64,000 bases of DNA, from the NCBI GenBank assembly GCA_046330455.1, contig JAXLSU010000001.1:186001-250000 (forward strand), read 5' to 3'. Shown here piece after piece: positions 53,136-61,799 of this stretch (its first letter is position 1; each line of letters opens with the position of its first letter). A program made the position numbers and the translations under genes. The notes below the pieces were generated by a model. That model was given only the letters and a program-made list of their open reading frames with translations, made no database searches and was not told the origin of the DNA. This DNA is from CAVQXR01 sp046330455. Lineage in GTDB: Bacteria; Actinomycetota; Thermoleophilia; Gaiellales; Gaiellaceae.

Positions 53136-54523
53136 GCGACGATCTCCTCGAGCGCGGTAGCGAGCCGGTCGATGTCGGCCCGGGTGTGCCGTTCGGTGAC
53201 GCAGTAGAGCGCGCACCCTGCGAGCTCTGCGAAGTCGCGACCGAGCGGGGCGCCGCCGAAGATGCCTCGCTCCGACAGCGCTGTGTTCACCTCCGGCACG
53301 GTCACGCCGGCCGGCGAGAAGTCGACGACCCATTCCTTGAGCCCGGGCGCCGGGAACCGGCAGGCGACGAGCCCCGGGATCCGGGAGAGGCGCGAGACGG
53401 CGTAGGCGCGGCGTTGCATCAGCCCCTCGGCCAGATCGGCCATCCCCTGCGGGCCCATCGCGGCCAGGTAGGTCGCGGCGACGATGCCCGCGAGGGCGGA
53501 GCTGCACCCGGTGAAATCGGTGGCGGCGCCGCGCGTCTCGTAGGAGGTGACCTCGAAGTTCCCCCAGAAGTAGTCGTGCTCGCCCTCGCGCTCGGTGGGG
53601 ACGGCGACGATGAAGATCGACGGGAGCTCTGCGACGACTCTCTCGTCGAGCGTCGTCGCGAGGAAGCCGGCGGACGAGCCGCCGAACCCCATGTGATGGC
53701 CGAGCGGCTGCAGGTCGCCGCAGGCGATGTCGGCGCCGTAGTCACCCGGGGGAGCGACGGACCCGAGCGACGTGGGGTCGGCACCGACCACGAGCAGGGC
53801 GCCGGCCTCGTGGACGAGTCGCGAGATCGTCCGGAGCTCGGGCTCGATTACCCCGAGGTAGCTCGGTACCTCGAGATAGAGGCTCGCCGCACCGTCGAGC
53901 GCGCTCTGCAGGCCGGCCAGGTCGATCGCGCCGGTGTCGTCGAGGAACGGGATCTCGACGAGCTCGAGCGAGCGCGGCAGGCGCGACGCGATCTGCAGCC
54001 GTCGTTGCGGGCCCGCGCTCCGCGCGACGAGCACCCGCGAGCGGCCGGTGACCCGGGTGGCCATGAGCAGGCCGACGCTCGCACCCCAGCCCCAGTCGTA
54101 GGTCGGGACGGTCGCGAGGTCGAGCCCGGTCAGCTCGGCGATCATGCTCTGGTACTCGAAGATCGCCTGGTAGGCCCCGTGCGTCGAGGCCGGGCCGAGG
54201 CCGAAGAACGCGGTCGTGAACTCCCCGCGCGACCCGATCTCGTCACAGACGGCGGGAACGTGGTGGTTCCAGCACCCACCGCCGAGGAACGAGAGCATCG
54301 TGTCGCACGCGCTGTTCTCGGCGAGCGCGGCACCGAAGTATCGCCGCAGGTCAGCCTCCGCCGCGAGCGACGGCGGCAGGTTCACCGGTGCCTTGGCCCG
54401 CAGGCGCTCGGGTACGGCGGCGAAGAGATCGTCGAGCCCCGAGACGCCGATCTCGGCGAGCATGTCCGCCGTCGTCGCCGGCGCCGAGTTCGGGATATAG
54501 GGGTGCGCCGGACGCTCGGCCAC
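53132..54523 (-). CDS. gcvPA: glycine dehydrogenase (decarboxylating)-like subunit 1
   Basis: 463 residues from GTG 54523. Landmarks of the GcvPA subunit: HPYIPNSAPATTADMLAEIG at the N-terminus, FLGGGCWNHHVPAVCDEI, FTTAFFGLGPASTHGAYQAIFEYQSMIAELTGLDLATVP, and the C-terminal KEWVVDFSPAGVTVPEVNTALSERGIFGG. The usual YDG-x-TA-x-AEA active-site stretch is changed to YDWGWGASVGLLMA, and the usual HP pair of the following strand is not found. Both subunits diverge in parallel. It is transcribed as the first gene with gcvPB. No gcvT or gcvH is in the window. Confidence 0.8.
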   Translation of the reverse strand: MAERPAHPYIPNSAPATTADMLAEIGVSGLDDLFAAVPERLRAKAPVNLPPSLAAEADLRRYFGAALAENSACDTMLSFLGGGCWNHHVPAVCDEIGSRGEFTTAFFGLGPASTHGAYQAIFEYQSMIAELTGLDLATVPTYDWGWGASVGLLMATRVTGRSRVLVARSAGPQRRLQIASRLPRSLELVEIPFLDDTGAIDLAGLQSALDGAASLYLEVPSYLGVIEPELRTISRLVHEAGALLVVGADPTSLGSVAPPGDYGADIACGDLQPLGHHMGFGGSSAGFLATTLDERVVAELPSIFIVAVPTEREGEHDYFWGNFEVTSYETRGAATDFTGCSSALAGIVAATYLAAMGPQGMADLAEGLMQRRAYAVSRLSRIPGLVACRFPAPGLKEWVVDFSPAGVTVPEVNTALSERGIFGGAPLGRDFAELAGCALYCVTERHTRADIDRLATALEEIVA

Positions 54524-54621
54524 GGGAGCGAGACCATAACACGGTCGTGGGCCACTGGCGGCAAAGCCTCGCCGCCGGACCGACGAGGTCGTCGGCCCAG
54601 CATTGATCGGCGGGAGGTGTG

Positions 54622-55641
54622 ATGGTAGGCTGCTCACCTGGCAACGCCGTTTCCACTGTGGCAATTGTCGTGAGCGGGGTCGAGGAGACCCGCGCCTCCG
54701 AGCATGTGCTACGGCCGGTCGTCCTCGGAATCGTCGGCGACTCGGGCTCGGGCAAGACGACGATCAGCCGTGGGCTCCTGCGGGTCCTCGGCGACGGCTA
54801 CCTGACGCACTTCTCGACGGACGACTACCACCGGTACGACCGGCGGCAGCGCGCGGAGCGAGACCTGACGCCCCTCCATCCCGACTGCAACTACCTCGAC
54901 ATCCTCAGCCAGCACCTTCGCCACATCCGGGCGAACGAGCCCGTGCTGAAACCGGTGTACCGCCACTCGGACGGGAGGTTCGGCCCACCCGAGCACTTCA
55001 CCCCGAGCCCGTTCGTCGTCGCCGAGGGGCTGCTCGCCTACTACACGCCCGAGCTGCGCCAGATGTTCGACGTGCGTGTGTATCTCGACCCACCGGAGGA
55101 GCTGCGCCGGGGCTGGAAGGTCAAGCGCGACGTCCACCACCGCGGCTACACGACCGACGAGGTCCTGCAGGAGCTCGACCGGCGAGAACAGGAGGCGGAG
55201 ACCTACATCCGACCCCAGCGGCGCCACGCGGACATCGTGGTCTCCTTCGGCCCGGGGCGTCGCGGCGACCCGACGCACCTCGACGCGCACCTGTTGCTGC
55301 GCGACAGCCTCGTCCACCCGGACCTCTCGGTCGTCGTTCCGGCCGACGAGGCGAAGCTGCGGCTTGACGAGCGCGACGGCGACCAGGAGCTGTTCGTGTC
55401 GGGCGAGATCAGCGCCGCGCGCGCGGCCGAGATCGAGGAGGTGATCTGGGAGCGCATGCACTTCGCCAGCCACCTGCGCCACCAGCGCCTCGGCGAGTTC
55501 ACGCGCGGCACCGACCTCCTGCGCTCGCATTCGCTCGCAGTCGTGCAGCTGCTCATCCTCTACCACCTCGCGACGGCGAGGGCGGTGGTCGCGCTCGGCG
55601 GCCAGACGGTCCGCCCGGTCGATCCGGCCGTCGCCGGATAG
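54622..55641 (+). CDS. prk: phosphoribulokinase/uridine-kinase family protein
   Basis: About 339 residues. P-loop GIVGDSGSGKTTISRGLLRVLG (about residues 35-55), then the PRK signature STDDYHRYDRRQR and LTPLHPDCNYLDILSQHL, VYRHSDGRFGPPEHFTPSPFVVAEGLLAYY, VKRDVHHRGYT, and a C-terminal region with HRL-like histidines (SHLRHQRLGEF). These are class II-type features of proteins phosphorylating ribulose-5-phosphate. No RuBisCO lies nearby, so the substrate may differ. Start ATG 54622 is chosen since GGGAGG lies at the right distance; it is divergent from gcvPA. Confidence 0.88.
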   Translation: MVGCSPGNAVSTVAIVVSGVEETRASEHVLRPVVLGIVGDSGSGKTTISRGLLRVLGDGYLTHFSTDDYHRYDRRQRAERDLTPLHPDCNYLDILSQHLRHIRANEPVLKPVYRHSDGRFGPPEHFTPSPFVVAEGLLAYYTPELRQMFDVRVYLDPPEELRRGWKVKRDVHHRGYTTDEVLQELDRREQEAETYIRPQRRHADIVVSFGPGRRGDPTHLDAHLLLRDSLVHPDLSVVVPADEAKLRLDERDGDQELFVSGEISAARAAEIEEVIWERMHFASHLRHQRLGEFTRGTDLLRSHSLAVVQLLILYHLATARAVVALGGQTVRPVDPAVAG

Positions 55642-55647
55642 CGACGC

Positions 55648-55881
55648 TCAGGCCGTCGCCTGGAGCTCGCGCCTCACCGGCGCGCTGTCGAGCTCGTCGG
55701 CCCAGAGGAGGATGTCGGCGGCGAGCGAGGGTGGGCAGCCGAGGTCCCGGATCAGGTGCTGTACCTCCGCGAGATCGATCGCCCGTCTGCGCAGCAGCCG
55801 GCCGGCGTCGCGGATGCTCATGCCGAGCGACGTGAGCGCCTCGTGCTCCGAGGTCTGCTCGCGCATCTCCACCATCGCCAA
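55648..55881 (-). CDS. small helical protein, unknown function
   Basis: 77 residues preceded by GAGGAGG, an excellent ribosome-binding site. Predominantly helical, acidic at the N-terminus (MVEMREQTSEHEALTSLG), with RDAGRLLRRRAIDLAEVQHLI in the middle. No family recognised. It lies between the convergent prk gene and ppc and is followed only by 6 bp to the prk stop. Confidence 0.6.
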   Translation of the reverse strand: MAMVEMREQTSEHEALTSLGMSIRDAGRLLRRRAIDLAEVQHLIRDLGCPPSLAADILLWADELDSAPVRRELQATA

Positions 55882-55973
55882 CCTCCTCGATCGCCTGCTG
55901 CCCGCCGAAGGCTACGACTGTCCGATCGTTCGATCCAGACGATTCGGCAGCGATCGATAGAGCATCGCCTATC

Positions 55974-58634
55974 TCAGCCTGTATTGCGCACGCCGGCCGC
56001 GATCCCGGTGACCGTCGCGAGCGCGGCGTCGCGCGCGGAGCCGTCACCGCCCCGGTACCGGCGAAGCTGCTCGACCTGGAGATCGCCGAGCAGATCGACC
56101 CAGGGGTTTCGCATGGGGAGGCGGGCCTTCAACGCCGGCCGTCGCTCGAGGAGCACCGCCTGCCCCGTGATCGCGAGCACGCGCTCGACGGTGCGCTCGT
56201 GCTCGGCCGAGAGGAGCGACCAGAGCCCGTCCGCTGCGGTGCGATCCCCGGCGAGCCGCAGGTACCGCTCGCCCGTGCGCAGGTCGGACTTGAAGAGCGC
56301 GAGCTCCAGGGTCGCGACGAAGGCGTGGAAGAACGGCCAGTTGTCGACCATCTCTTGCTCGAGACCGAGCGAGACGGCGCCGAGGCCCGAGCCGGCCCCG
56401 TACCAGGAGGGCATCAGGATCCGGTTCTGGGTCCAGGCGAACGTCCACGGGATCGCGCGCAGCGAGCGGACGTCCGTGCCGCCAGGGCGTGAGGCGGGGC
56501 GAGATCCGATCGGCAGCTCCGCGACGAGATCGAACGGGGAGCATTCGTGGAAGAAGGTCGGGAAGGCGGGATTCGCCTCGACCAGATCGCGGTAGACGCG
56601 CCGGGAGGTGTCGGCGATGCGCTCCATCGCTCCCTGCCACGGAGCCGGTACGGCGCAGGGCCCGGGGGCACCGGTCAGCCTCACGAGCGCCGAGAGAGTC
56701 TGCTCGAGGGAGCGAAGCCCGAGCTCCGGGTGTGAGTACTTCGCCGTGACGACCTCGCCCTGCTCGGTGAGCTTGAGCTGCCCGGTGGCCGCGACGGCAG
56801 GCTGGGCGAGGACCGCCGCATGCGGCCGGGTACCGCCGCGGGCCGGCGAACCGCCCCGCCCGTGGTGGACGCGAAGCACGATCCCGAGCCGGCGAGCCTG
56901 CTCCCCGAGTTGCTCCTGGGTGTGGTAGAGAGACCACTGCGCGGCCGCGAAGCCCTCGTCCTTGGCAGAGTCCGAGTAGCCGAGCATCACCTCCTGAACG
57001 TTCCCGCACGCTTCCACGTGCGCGCGGTATGCCCCGGAGTCGTAGAGGCGTGCCATCGTCTCCAGGGCGCTGCGGAGGCTGTCTCCCGACTCGAACAGGG
57101 GCGCGACCGGCGGCACGGCGCCCGCCCGGCGAGCGAGCCAGAGCGCGCAGAGCACGTCCGAGGCCTGCTCGGTTCCCGAGACGATCACGGTCCCGATCGA
57201 GCGCGGGTCGAGAGCCGTGAGCTGCCTGATCGCGGAGAATGTCGCGGGGACGCGTGAGAGCGGCTCGGGCACGACCCCGGCGTCGGATCCGCGGCTGCAT
57301 CGCTCGAGTGCAGACTCGAGCGCAGCGAGTCGCCCGGCTTCGTCGGCCGCCTCGGCATAGCCGGGGAGCAGCGCGGCGGTGGCCTCGCGAAGGCGGCCCG
57401 AGTGCTCGCGTACGTCGAGGCTTGCGAGGTGGAAGCCGAAGATCCGGATCTGCCAGAGGAGGTGACGAAGCGTGCCCGAGCGCCCCACGGAGCTGCTCGC
57501 GGCGCATGCCAGCTCGATGTCCGCCTCGAGCTCCGCCGGTCCCGCGTACCCCGGCTCGGTTGCCGCGCCGCCCTCAGCCTGCTCGACCGTGACGCCGAGG
57601 CGGTACCAGGCCAGGTAGAGGAGCAGCCGCACGGGCTCGTGTCGAAAGCGCTCGACGAGCTCGTGCGCGCCGGGCAGCTCCTCTACGCAGCGTTCGATAC
57701 GGGCCGAGATACCGCCCGTGTCGAGCACCTCGTCGGACTGGGTGTACAGGCGGGTCAGGAGCCGCACCCGGTCGCGCAGCAGGCGCAGCGCCAGCAGTCG
57801 GTGCTCCCGGGCGGTCGCGACCACCGAGGCGGGGGTGACCGCCGGATTGCCGTCCATGTCGGCACCCGACCAGCTCCCGAAGGAGAGCGGCGTGGTCTCG
57901 AGCTCGACGTCGAAGCAGCGCTCGAGCTCGAGCATCGCGTCGGCCGCCGTGTCGAAGAGGACCCTCTCGAAGACGGACAGCGTGCGGCGAACCTCTTCGC
58001 GAACGTCGGGCCGGATCCGTCGCACCTCGTCGGTCTGCCACCAGATGGCGAGCGCCTCGCGAATCGCACCTTCGAGCCGGCGGGTGCGTACCGGTCCTGC
58101 ATCGCCTCGCCCGAGCGCCTCGAGCGCGCCCTCGATCGCCTCGAGCTTGTACCGCACGGCCCGGCGCGTCGCGTCGCTCGGGTGGCTGGTGAGCACGAGG
58201 CGGCAGTCGAGGGTGGCGAGCAGCTCGGTGCGCGCGCCGGGGTCGAGCCCGTGAAACAGCGCCCCGACCTCCGCGAGCGACTCGGGTTGCGGGGCGCCGA
58301 GCTCGGCGTCGTAGCCCCGGCAGCGGCGCCGGCGCTCGAGCTCCTCGCAGAGGTTCGCAAGCTGAAGCTGCATCGAGCACGCCCGCGCGACCGCGAGCGC
58401 CCCTGCGGCGGGCAGCGCGCGGATCGCCTCGGCGAGCTCGTCGGCGGCGCCGTCATCGCCCCCGCGCCGACGTACCGAGAGCCCGTGCAGCTGCCCGAGG
58501 CGGTCGCGCAGGTCGTTCTCGCCCACATCCTCGAGCAGCTCGGTCAGCAGCCCCCCGACGAGGCCGAGGTCGCGATCGAGCTCGGCGAGCTCGGGCCGGG
58601 GAGGTAGCACGACGTACTCGGCGGTGATCGCCAC
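55974..58634 (-). CDS. ppc: phosphoenolpyruvate carboxylase
   Basis: 886 residues, the usual length. Catalytic motifs: VLTSHPSDATRRAVRYKLEAIE (about residue 146, His and Arg of the VLTAHPT motif), GSWSGADMDGNPAVTP (about residue 245), EVMLGYSDSAKDEGFAAAQW (about residue 552), LRVHHGRGGSPARGGTRPHAAV (about residue 592), and the C-terminus ending near VRNTG. It carboxylates PEP to oxaloacetate with bicarbonate. The HP-S-D-A-T variant and absence of the plant-type phosphorylatable N-terminal Ser are typical of bacterial forms. The start is GTG 58634. It is followed upstream by the malyl-CoA lyase and aminotransferase genes on the same strand, suggesting one pathway. Confidence 0.95.
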   Translation of the reverse strand: MAITAEYVVLPPRPELAELDRDLGLVGGLLTELLEDVGENDLRDRLGQLHGLSVRRRGGDDGAADELAEAIRALPAAGALAVARACSMQLQLANLCEELERRRRCRGYDAELGAPQPESLAEVGALFHGLDPGARTELLATLDCRLVLTSHPSDATRRAVRYKLEAIEGALEALGRGDAGPVRTRRLEGAIREALAIWWQTDEVRRIRPDVREEVRRTLSVFERVLFDTAADAMLELERCFDVELETTPLSFGSWSGADMDGNPAVTPASVVATAREHRLLALRLLRDRVRLLTRLYTQSDEVLDTGGISARIERCVEELPGAHELVERFRHEPVRLLLYLAWYRLGVTVEQAEGGAATEPGYAGPAELEADIELACAASSSVGRSGTLRHLLWQIRIFGFHLASLDVREHSGRLREATAALLPGYAEAADEAGRLAALESALERCSRGSDAGVVPEPLSRVPATFSAIRQLTALDPRSIGTVIVSGTEQASDVLCALWLARRAGAVPPVAPLFESGDSLRSALETMARLYDSGAYRAHVEACGNVQEVMLGYSDSAKDEGFAAAQWSLYHTQEQLGEQARRLGIVLRVHHGRGGSPARGGTRPHAAVLAQPAVAATGQLKLTEQGEVVTAKYSHPELGLRSLEQTLSALVRLTGAPGPCAVPAPWQGAMERIADTSRRVYRDLVEANPAFPTFFHECSPFDLVAELPIGSRPASRPGGTDVRSLRAIPWTFAWTQNRILMPSWYGAGSGLGAVSLGLEQEMVDNWPFFHAFVATLELALFKSDLRTGERYLRLAGDRTAADGLWSLLSAEHERTVERVLAITGQAVLLERRPALKARLPMRNPWVDLLGDLQVEQLRRYRGGDGSARDAALATVTGIAAGVRNTG

Positions 58635-58650
58635 GTGCCCCTCCCTCGCT

Positions 58651-59622
58651 TCAGCTAGGCGCCACCGGATCGGGGATGCTCGCCGCCCGGGCCACGAGGT
58701 TCTCGGCCATCCGGATCGAGGCGGCGTCGATCAGCCGCCCGTCGAGCGAGACGGCGCCCTTCCCCTCGCGGGCTGCCTCGGCGAGCGCCTCGAGGATCCG
58801 TCGGGCGCGATCGATCTCGGCGGGATCCGGTGTGAACACCTCGTTCGCGAGCGGCACCTGCGACGGGTGAATCGCCCATTTGCCCTCGAAGCCGAGCGCT
58901 GCTGCTCTGCGCGCGCACGCACGGTAGCCGTCCGGATCCGACACGTCGCCGAACGGCCCGTCGATGGGCCGCAGCCCGTAGGCCCTGCAGGCGACGACGA
59001 GGCGTGACATCGGATAGTGCCACTGGTCACCCCAGTGGCGCTCCCGGTGCCGATCGTCGTCCGGGTCGGTGAGCACGGCGTACTCGGGGCTCGCGCCGCC
59101 GATCGACGTCGTCCGCGCCGAGGTCGAGGCGGCGTAGTCGGCCACACCGAAGACGAGCGCCTCGAGCCGGTCGGGACAGGCCTGCGCGATCTCCTCGACG
59201 TTCGCCATCCCGAGCGCCGTCTCGATGAGGGCGTGGACGCCGAGCGGCGGCAGGCGACATGCGGCTTCGAGCTGCGAGAGCAGCGTGACCACGAACTCGA
59301 GGTCCGAAGCGCGGCCGACCTTCGGGACGAGGAGCGTGTCGAGCCGGTGGCCGGCGCGCTCCATCACCTCGACGATGTCGCGGTAGCACCAGTGGGTGTC
59401 GAGGCCGTTGATGCGAACCGAGACCGAGCAGTGCGACCAGTCGAGCTCGAGCAGCGCGGCGATCACGTTCTCCCGGGCACTCTCCTTGTCGTCCGGGGCG
59501 ACCGCGTCTTCGAGGTCGAGGAAGACGACGTCTGCGTCCGCATGCGCTGCCTTCTCGAGCATCCGTACGTTCGAGCCGGGAACGGCCAGCTCGCTCCGGT
59601 GGAGGCGCTGCCGGTTCCCCAT
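58651..59622 (-). CDS. mcl: malyl-CoA lyase / CitE-like (HpcH/HpaI family)
   Basis: 323 residues of the CitE-type TIM barrel: RSELAVPGSNVRMLEKAA, the metal ligand segment VVFLDLEDAVAPDDK, VRINGLDTHWCYRDI, LLVPKVGRASDL, the Glu-containing GVHALIETALGMANVEEIA, and WAIHPSQVPLANEVF near the end. The Arg/Thr pattern (SVRINGLDT) matches the (methyl)malyl-CoA lyase branch better than citrate lyase. It would cleave malyl-CoA to acetyl-CoA and glyoxylate. The start overlaps the aminotransferase stop (TGATG). Assigned from sequence pattern and context. Confidence 0.88.
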   Translation of the reverse strand: MGNRQRLHRSELAVPGSNVRMLEKAAHADADVVFLDLEDAVAPDDKESARENVIAALLELDWSHCSVSVRINGLDTHWCYRDIVEVMERAGHRLDTLLVPKVGRASDLEFVVTLLSQLEAACRLPPLGVHALIETALGMANVEEIAQACPDRLEALVFGVADYAASTSARTTSIGGASPEYAVLTDPDDDRHRERHWGDQWHYPMSRLVVACRAYGLRPIDGPFGDVSDPDGYRACARRAAALGFEGKWAIHPSQVPLANEVFTPDPAEIDRARRILEALAEAAREGKGAVSLDGRLIDAASIRMAENLVARAASIPDPVAPS

Positions 59623-60767
59623 CACGCCACCGCCAGCGAGCGCGACCCGGCGAGGACGGCGTCGAGCGCTTCGAGCACCCGCTCGCCCATGTCGACGGTC
59701 GCGTTGACCCCCATCAGGCCGATCCGCCAGATCGGGGGTGCCGACGGGCCCAGCCCGCCGCCGATCTCGATGCCGTGCTTCCGCGCGAGGCGGAGCTGCA
59801 CCTCGCGCCCGTCGACCCCGTCGGGCACCCTGACCGCGGTGAGCTGGGGAAGCTGCACGTCCGCGTCGGCGAGCAGCTCGAAGCCGCGCTCGCGCAGCCG
59901 CGCCTGCAGGTGTCGACCGGCCAGTGCATGCCTGTCCCAGCGCTCCGCCATCCCCTCGACGAGCGCGAGTCGAAGCGCCTCGTGCAGGGCGTACACGTGG
60001 AGAATCGGCGCCGTGTGGTGATACACGGGCGGCCGCTCGAGCCAGTACCCGGCGAGCAGGTCGAGGTCGAGCGAGAAGGGCACCTGGGCGCGACGGGCTC
60101 GCATTCGTTCGACGGCACGCTCCGACAGCGAGATCGGAGCCATCCCGGGAGGGGCCCCCAGGCACTTCTGCGTGCAGGAGGCGCAGGCGTCGACGCCCCA
60201 ACGCTCGGGCTCGAGCTCGATCCCGCCGAGCGAGGTCACGCAGTCCGCGACGAGCAGTGTCTCCCGACCTGCGAGCTCGCGTGCAAGCTCCTCGAGCGGA
60301 TGGCGGACGCCGGTCGAGGTCTCCGCGTGCACGACGGCGACGGCGCGCGCCCGCGGGTTCCGTGCGAGTGCCTCGAGGAGTGCCTCGTTCGGCACCGCCT
60401 GGCCGAGCGGAGCCTCGACGGTGACGACCCGGGCCGCGGCCCGTCGGGCGATCTCGGCGAGCCTCGCTCCGAAGAAGCCGGCGACGCCGACGATGACGGT
60501 GTCCGCCGTGTCGAGGAGCCCGGTGAGGATCGCCTCGATTCCCGAGGTCCCGCTCGCCGAGACGGGGAACGTCATCCCTGCCCGTCGCCGGTAGACCTGC
60601 GCGAGCATCGCGGTGACCTCGTCGCAGAGCGCCCAGAACTCCGGGTCGAGGTGACCGAGCTGCGGCCGCTGCATCGCCTCCTGGACGGACGGCGCGATAT
60701 TCGAGGGGCCCGGGCCCGTCAGCAGGCGCGGCGAGGGCGAGAGCGGGGAGAACGGTGTCTGCGTCAT
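59622..60767 (-). CDS. sgaA: serine-glyoxylate aminotransferase
   Basis: 381 residues of class V PLP aminotransferases: LLTGPGPSNIAPSVQEAM, HLDPEFWALCDEV, SASGTSGIEAIL, VHAETSTGVRHPLEEL, the cofactor Asp in VADCVTSLGGIELE and the Schiff-base Lys in CASCTQKCLGAPPG. The C-terminus has the small domain with IWRIGLMGVNAT. It transfers the amino group of serine to glyoxylate, giving hydroxypyruvate and glycine. It is the first gene of the coupled sgaA-mcl pair and is divergent from a CbbR-like LysR gene. Alanine-glyoxylate activity is also possible. Confidence 0.92.
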   Translation of the reverse strand: MTQTPFSPLSPSPRLLTGPGPSNIAPSVQEAMQRPQLGHLDPEFWALCDEVTAMLAQVYRRRAGMTFPVSASGTSGIEAILTGLLDTADTVIVGVAGFFGARLAEIARRAAARVVTVEAPLGQAVPNEALLEALARNPRARAVAVVHAETSTGVRHPLEELARELAGRETLLVADCVTSLGGIELEPERWGVDACASCTQKCLGAPPGMAPISLSERAVERMRARRAQVPFSLDLDLLAGYWLERPPVYHHTAPILHVYALHEALRLALVEGMAERWDRHALAGRHLQARLRERGFELLADADVQLPQLTAVRVPDGVDGREVQLRLARKHGIEIGGGLGPSAPPIWRIGLMGVNATVDMGERVLEALDAVLAGSRSLAVA

Positions 60768-60795
60768 GGCACGACGATACGGACACTCTTCGTCT

Positions 60796-60811
60796 TCATC
60801 CATACGAATGA
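60796..60811. promoter_or_regulatory. probable LysR binding site between sgaA and the regulator
   Basis: TCAT-N8-ATGA inverted repeat within TTCATCCATACGAATGAG, in the 75-bp divergent region and just upstream of the aminotransferase ATG. LysR proteins bind T-N11-A dyads in such positions; exact contacts are inferred. Confidence 0.4.
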
Positions 60812-60842
60812 GCAGTTTCTGATAAGGATGTCTCGATCAAAG

Positions 60843-61760
60843 ATGGCCGTGACGCTCACACAGCTCCGTGCGTTCGCCGCCGTCGCCGAGGCGGGAAGCG
60901 TGCATCTCGCGGCACGCCGGCTGTACGTGAGTCAGCCGTCGGTCTCCGCCGCGGTGGCCGCGCTCGGAAAGGAGCTGGGCGTCGGCCTCGTGGAGCGCAG
61001 CGGCCGCGGGATTCGCCTCACGGGGGCTGGGGAGGCCTTCCTGCCCTACGCGACCCAGGTGCTCGGGCTTCTCGAGCGGGGGCGGGAGGCCGCGCAGGAG
61101 GTGGCGATGCCCGAACGCAGGCGCCTGCACCTGGTCGCGGTCAACACGGCCGGCGAATACCTCGTCCCCGCCCTGATCGACGCGTACCGGCGCAGGTACC
61201 CGGAGACCGACGTGTCGCTCGAGATCGGCAACCGCCGTGTGGTGCTCGACCGCATCGCCTCCCATACCGCGGACGTCGGCATCGGTGGGCGCCCGATTGC
61301 GAAGGGGGTGGCGGGCGAGCCGTTCCTCGACAACGACCTCGTCCTCGTCGGCAAGGAGACCGGGCCGGACCTCGCCGAGGCGACGTGGCTGCTCCGCGAG
61401 GAGGGCTCCGGCACGCGCGCGACCGCCGAGCGCTTCCTCGCCGAACTGGGGGTCGAGCCGAGCGTCGTCCTGACGCTGGGCTCGAACGGAGCGGTCAAGC
61501 AGGCTCTTTCGCTCGGGCTCGGGGTGACGTTGATCTCCGAGCTCGCGGTCGCAGCGGAGCTCGAGTCGGGCGAGCTCGTTCGGATTCCCGCGGCGGGAAC
61601 CCCCATCTCGCGCCCCTGGTATGCGCTCGTCGCCGAAGGCGTGCCTCAGCGGCCGGCGGTGAAGCAGTTCCTCGCGTTCCTGCGCTCCCCGGAGGCGCGC
61701 GACGCCGTCAGGCGTGTCGCCGCCACGGATGGTGGTTCCCCGGGCTCGCCGCGCCGGTAG
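60843..61760 (+). CDS. LysR-family regulator of CbbR/CysB-like type
   Basis: 305 residues. HTH: LTQLRAFAAVAEAGSVHLAARRLYVSQPSVSAAVAALGKELGVGLVER. The effector domain starts with RRLHLVAVNTAGEYLVPALIDAYRRRYPE and has VALDR-like strands and SNGAVKQALSLGLGVTLISELA. It is divergent from sgaA-mcl and close to ppc and prk, so it is the likely regulator of the carbon module. An upstream in-frame ATG at 60828 is a possible start; I prefer 60843 because the family begins just before the LTQLRAF helix. Confidence 0.9.
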   Translation: MAVTLTQLRAFAAVAEAGSVHLAARRLYVSQPSVSAAVAALGKELGVGLVERSGRGIRLTGAGEAFLPYATQVLGLLERGREAAQEVAMPERRRLHLVAVNTAGEYLVPALIDAYRRRYPETDVSLEIGNRRVVLDRIASHTADVGIGGRPIAKGVAGEPFLDNDLVLVGKETGPDLAEATWLLREEGSGTRATAERFLAELGVEPSVVLTLGSNGAVKQALSLGLGVTLISELAVAAELESGELVRIPAAGTPISRPWYALVAEGVPQRPAVKQFLAFLRSPEARDAVRRVAATDGGSPGSPRR

Positions 61761-61799
61761 CCGCCGACCACGGGGCGCCCGGACGGAGCCCCGTCCCGG

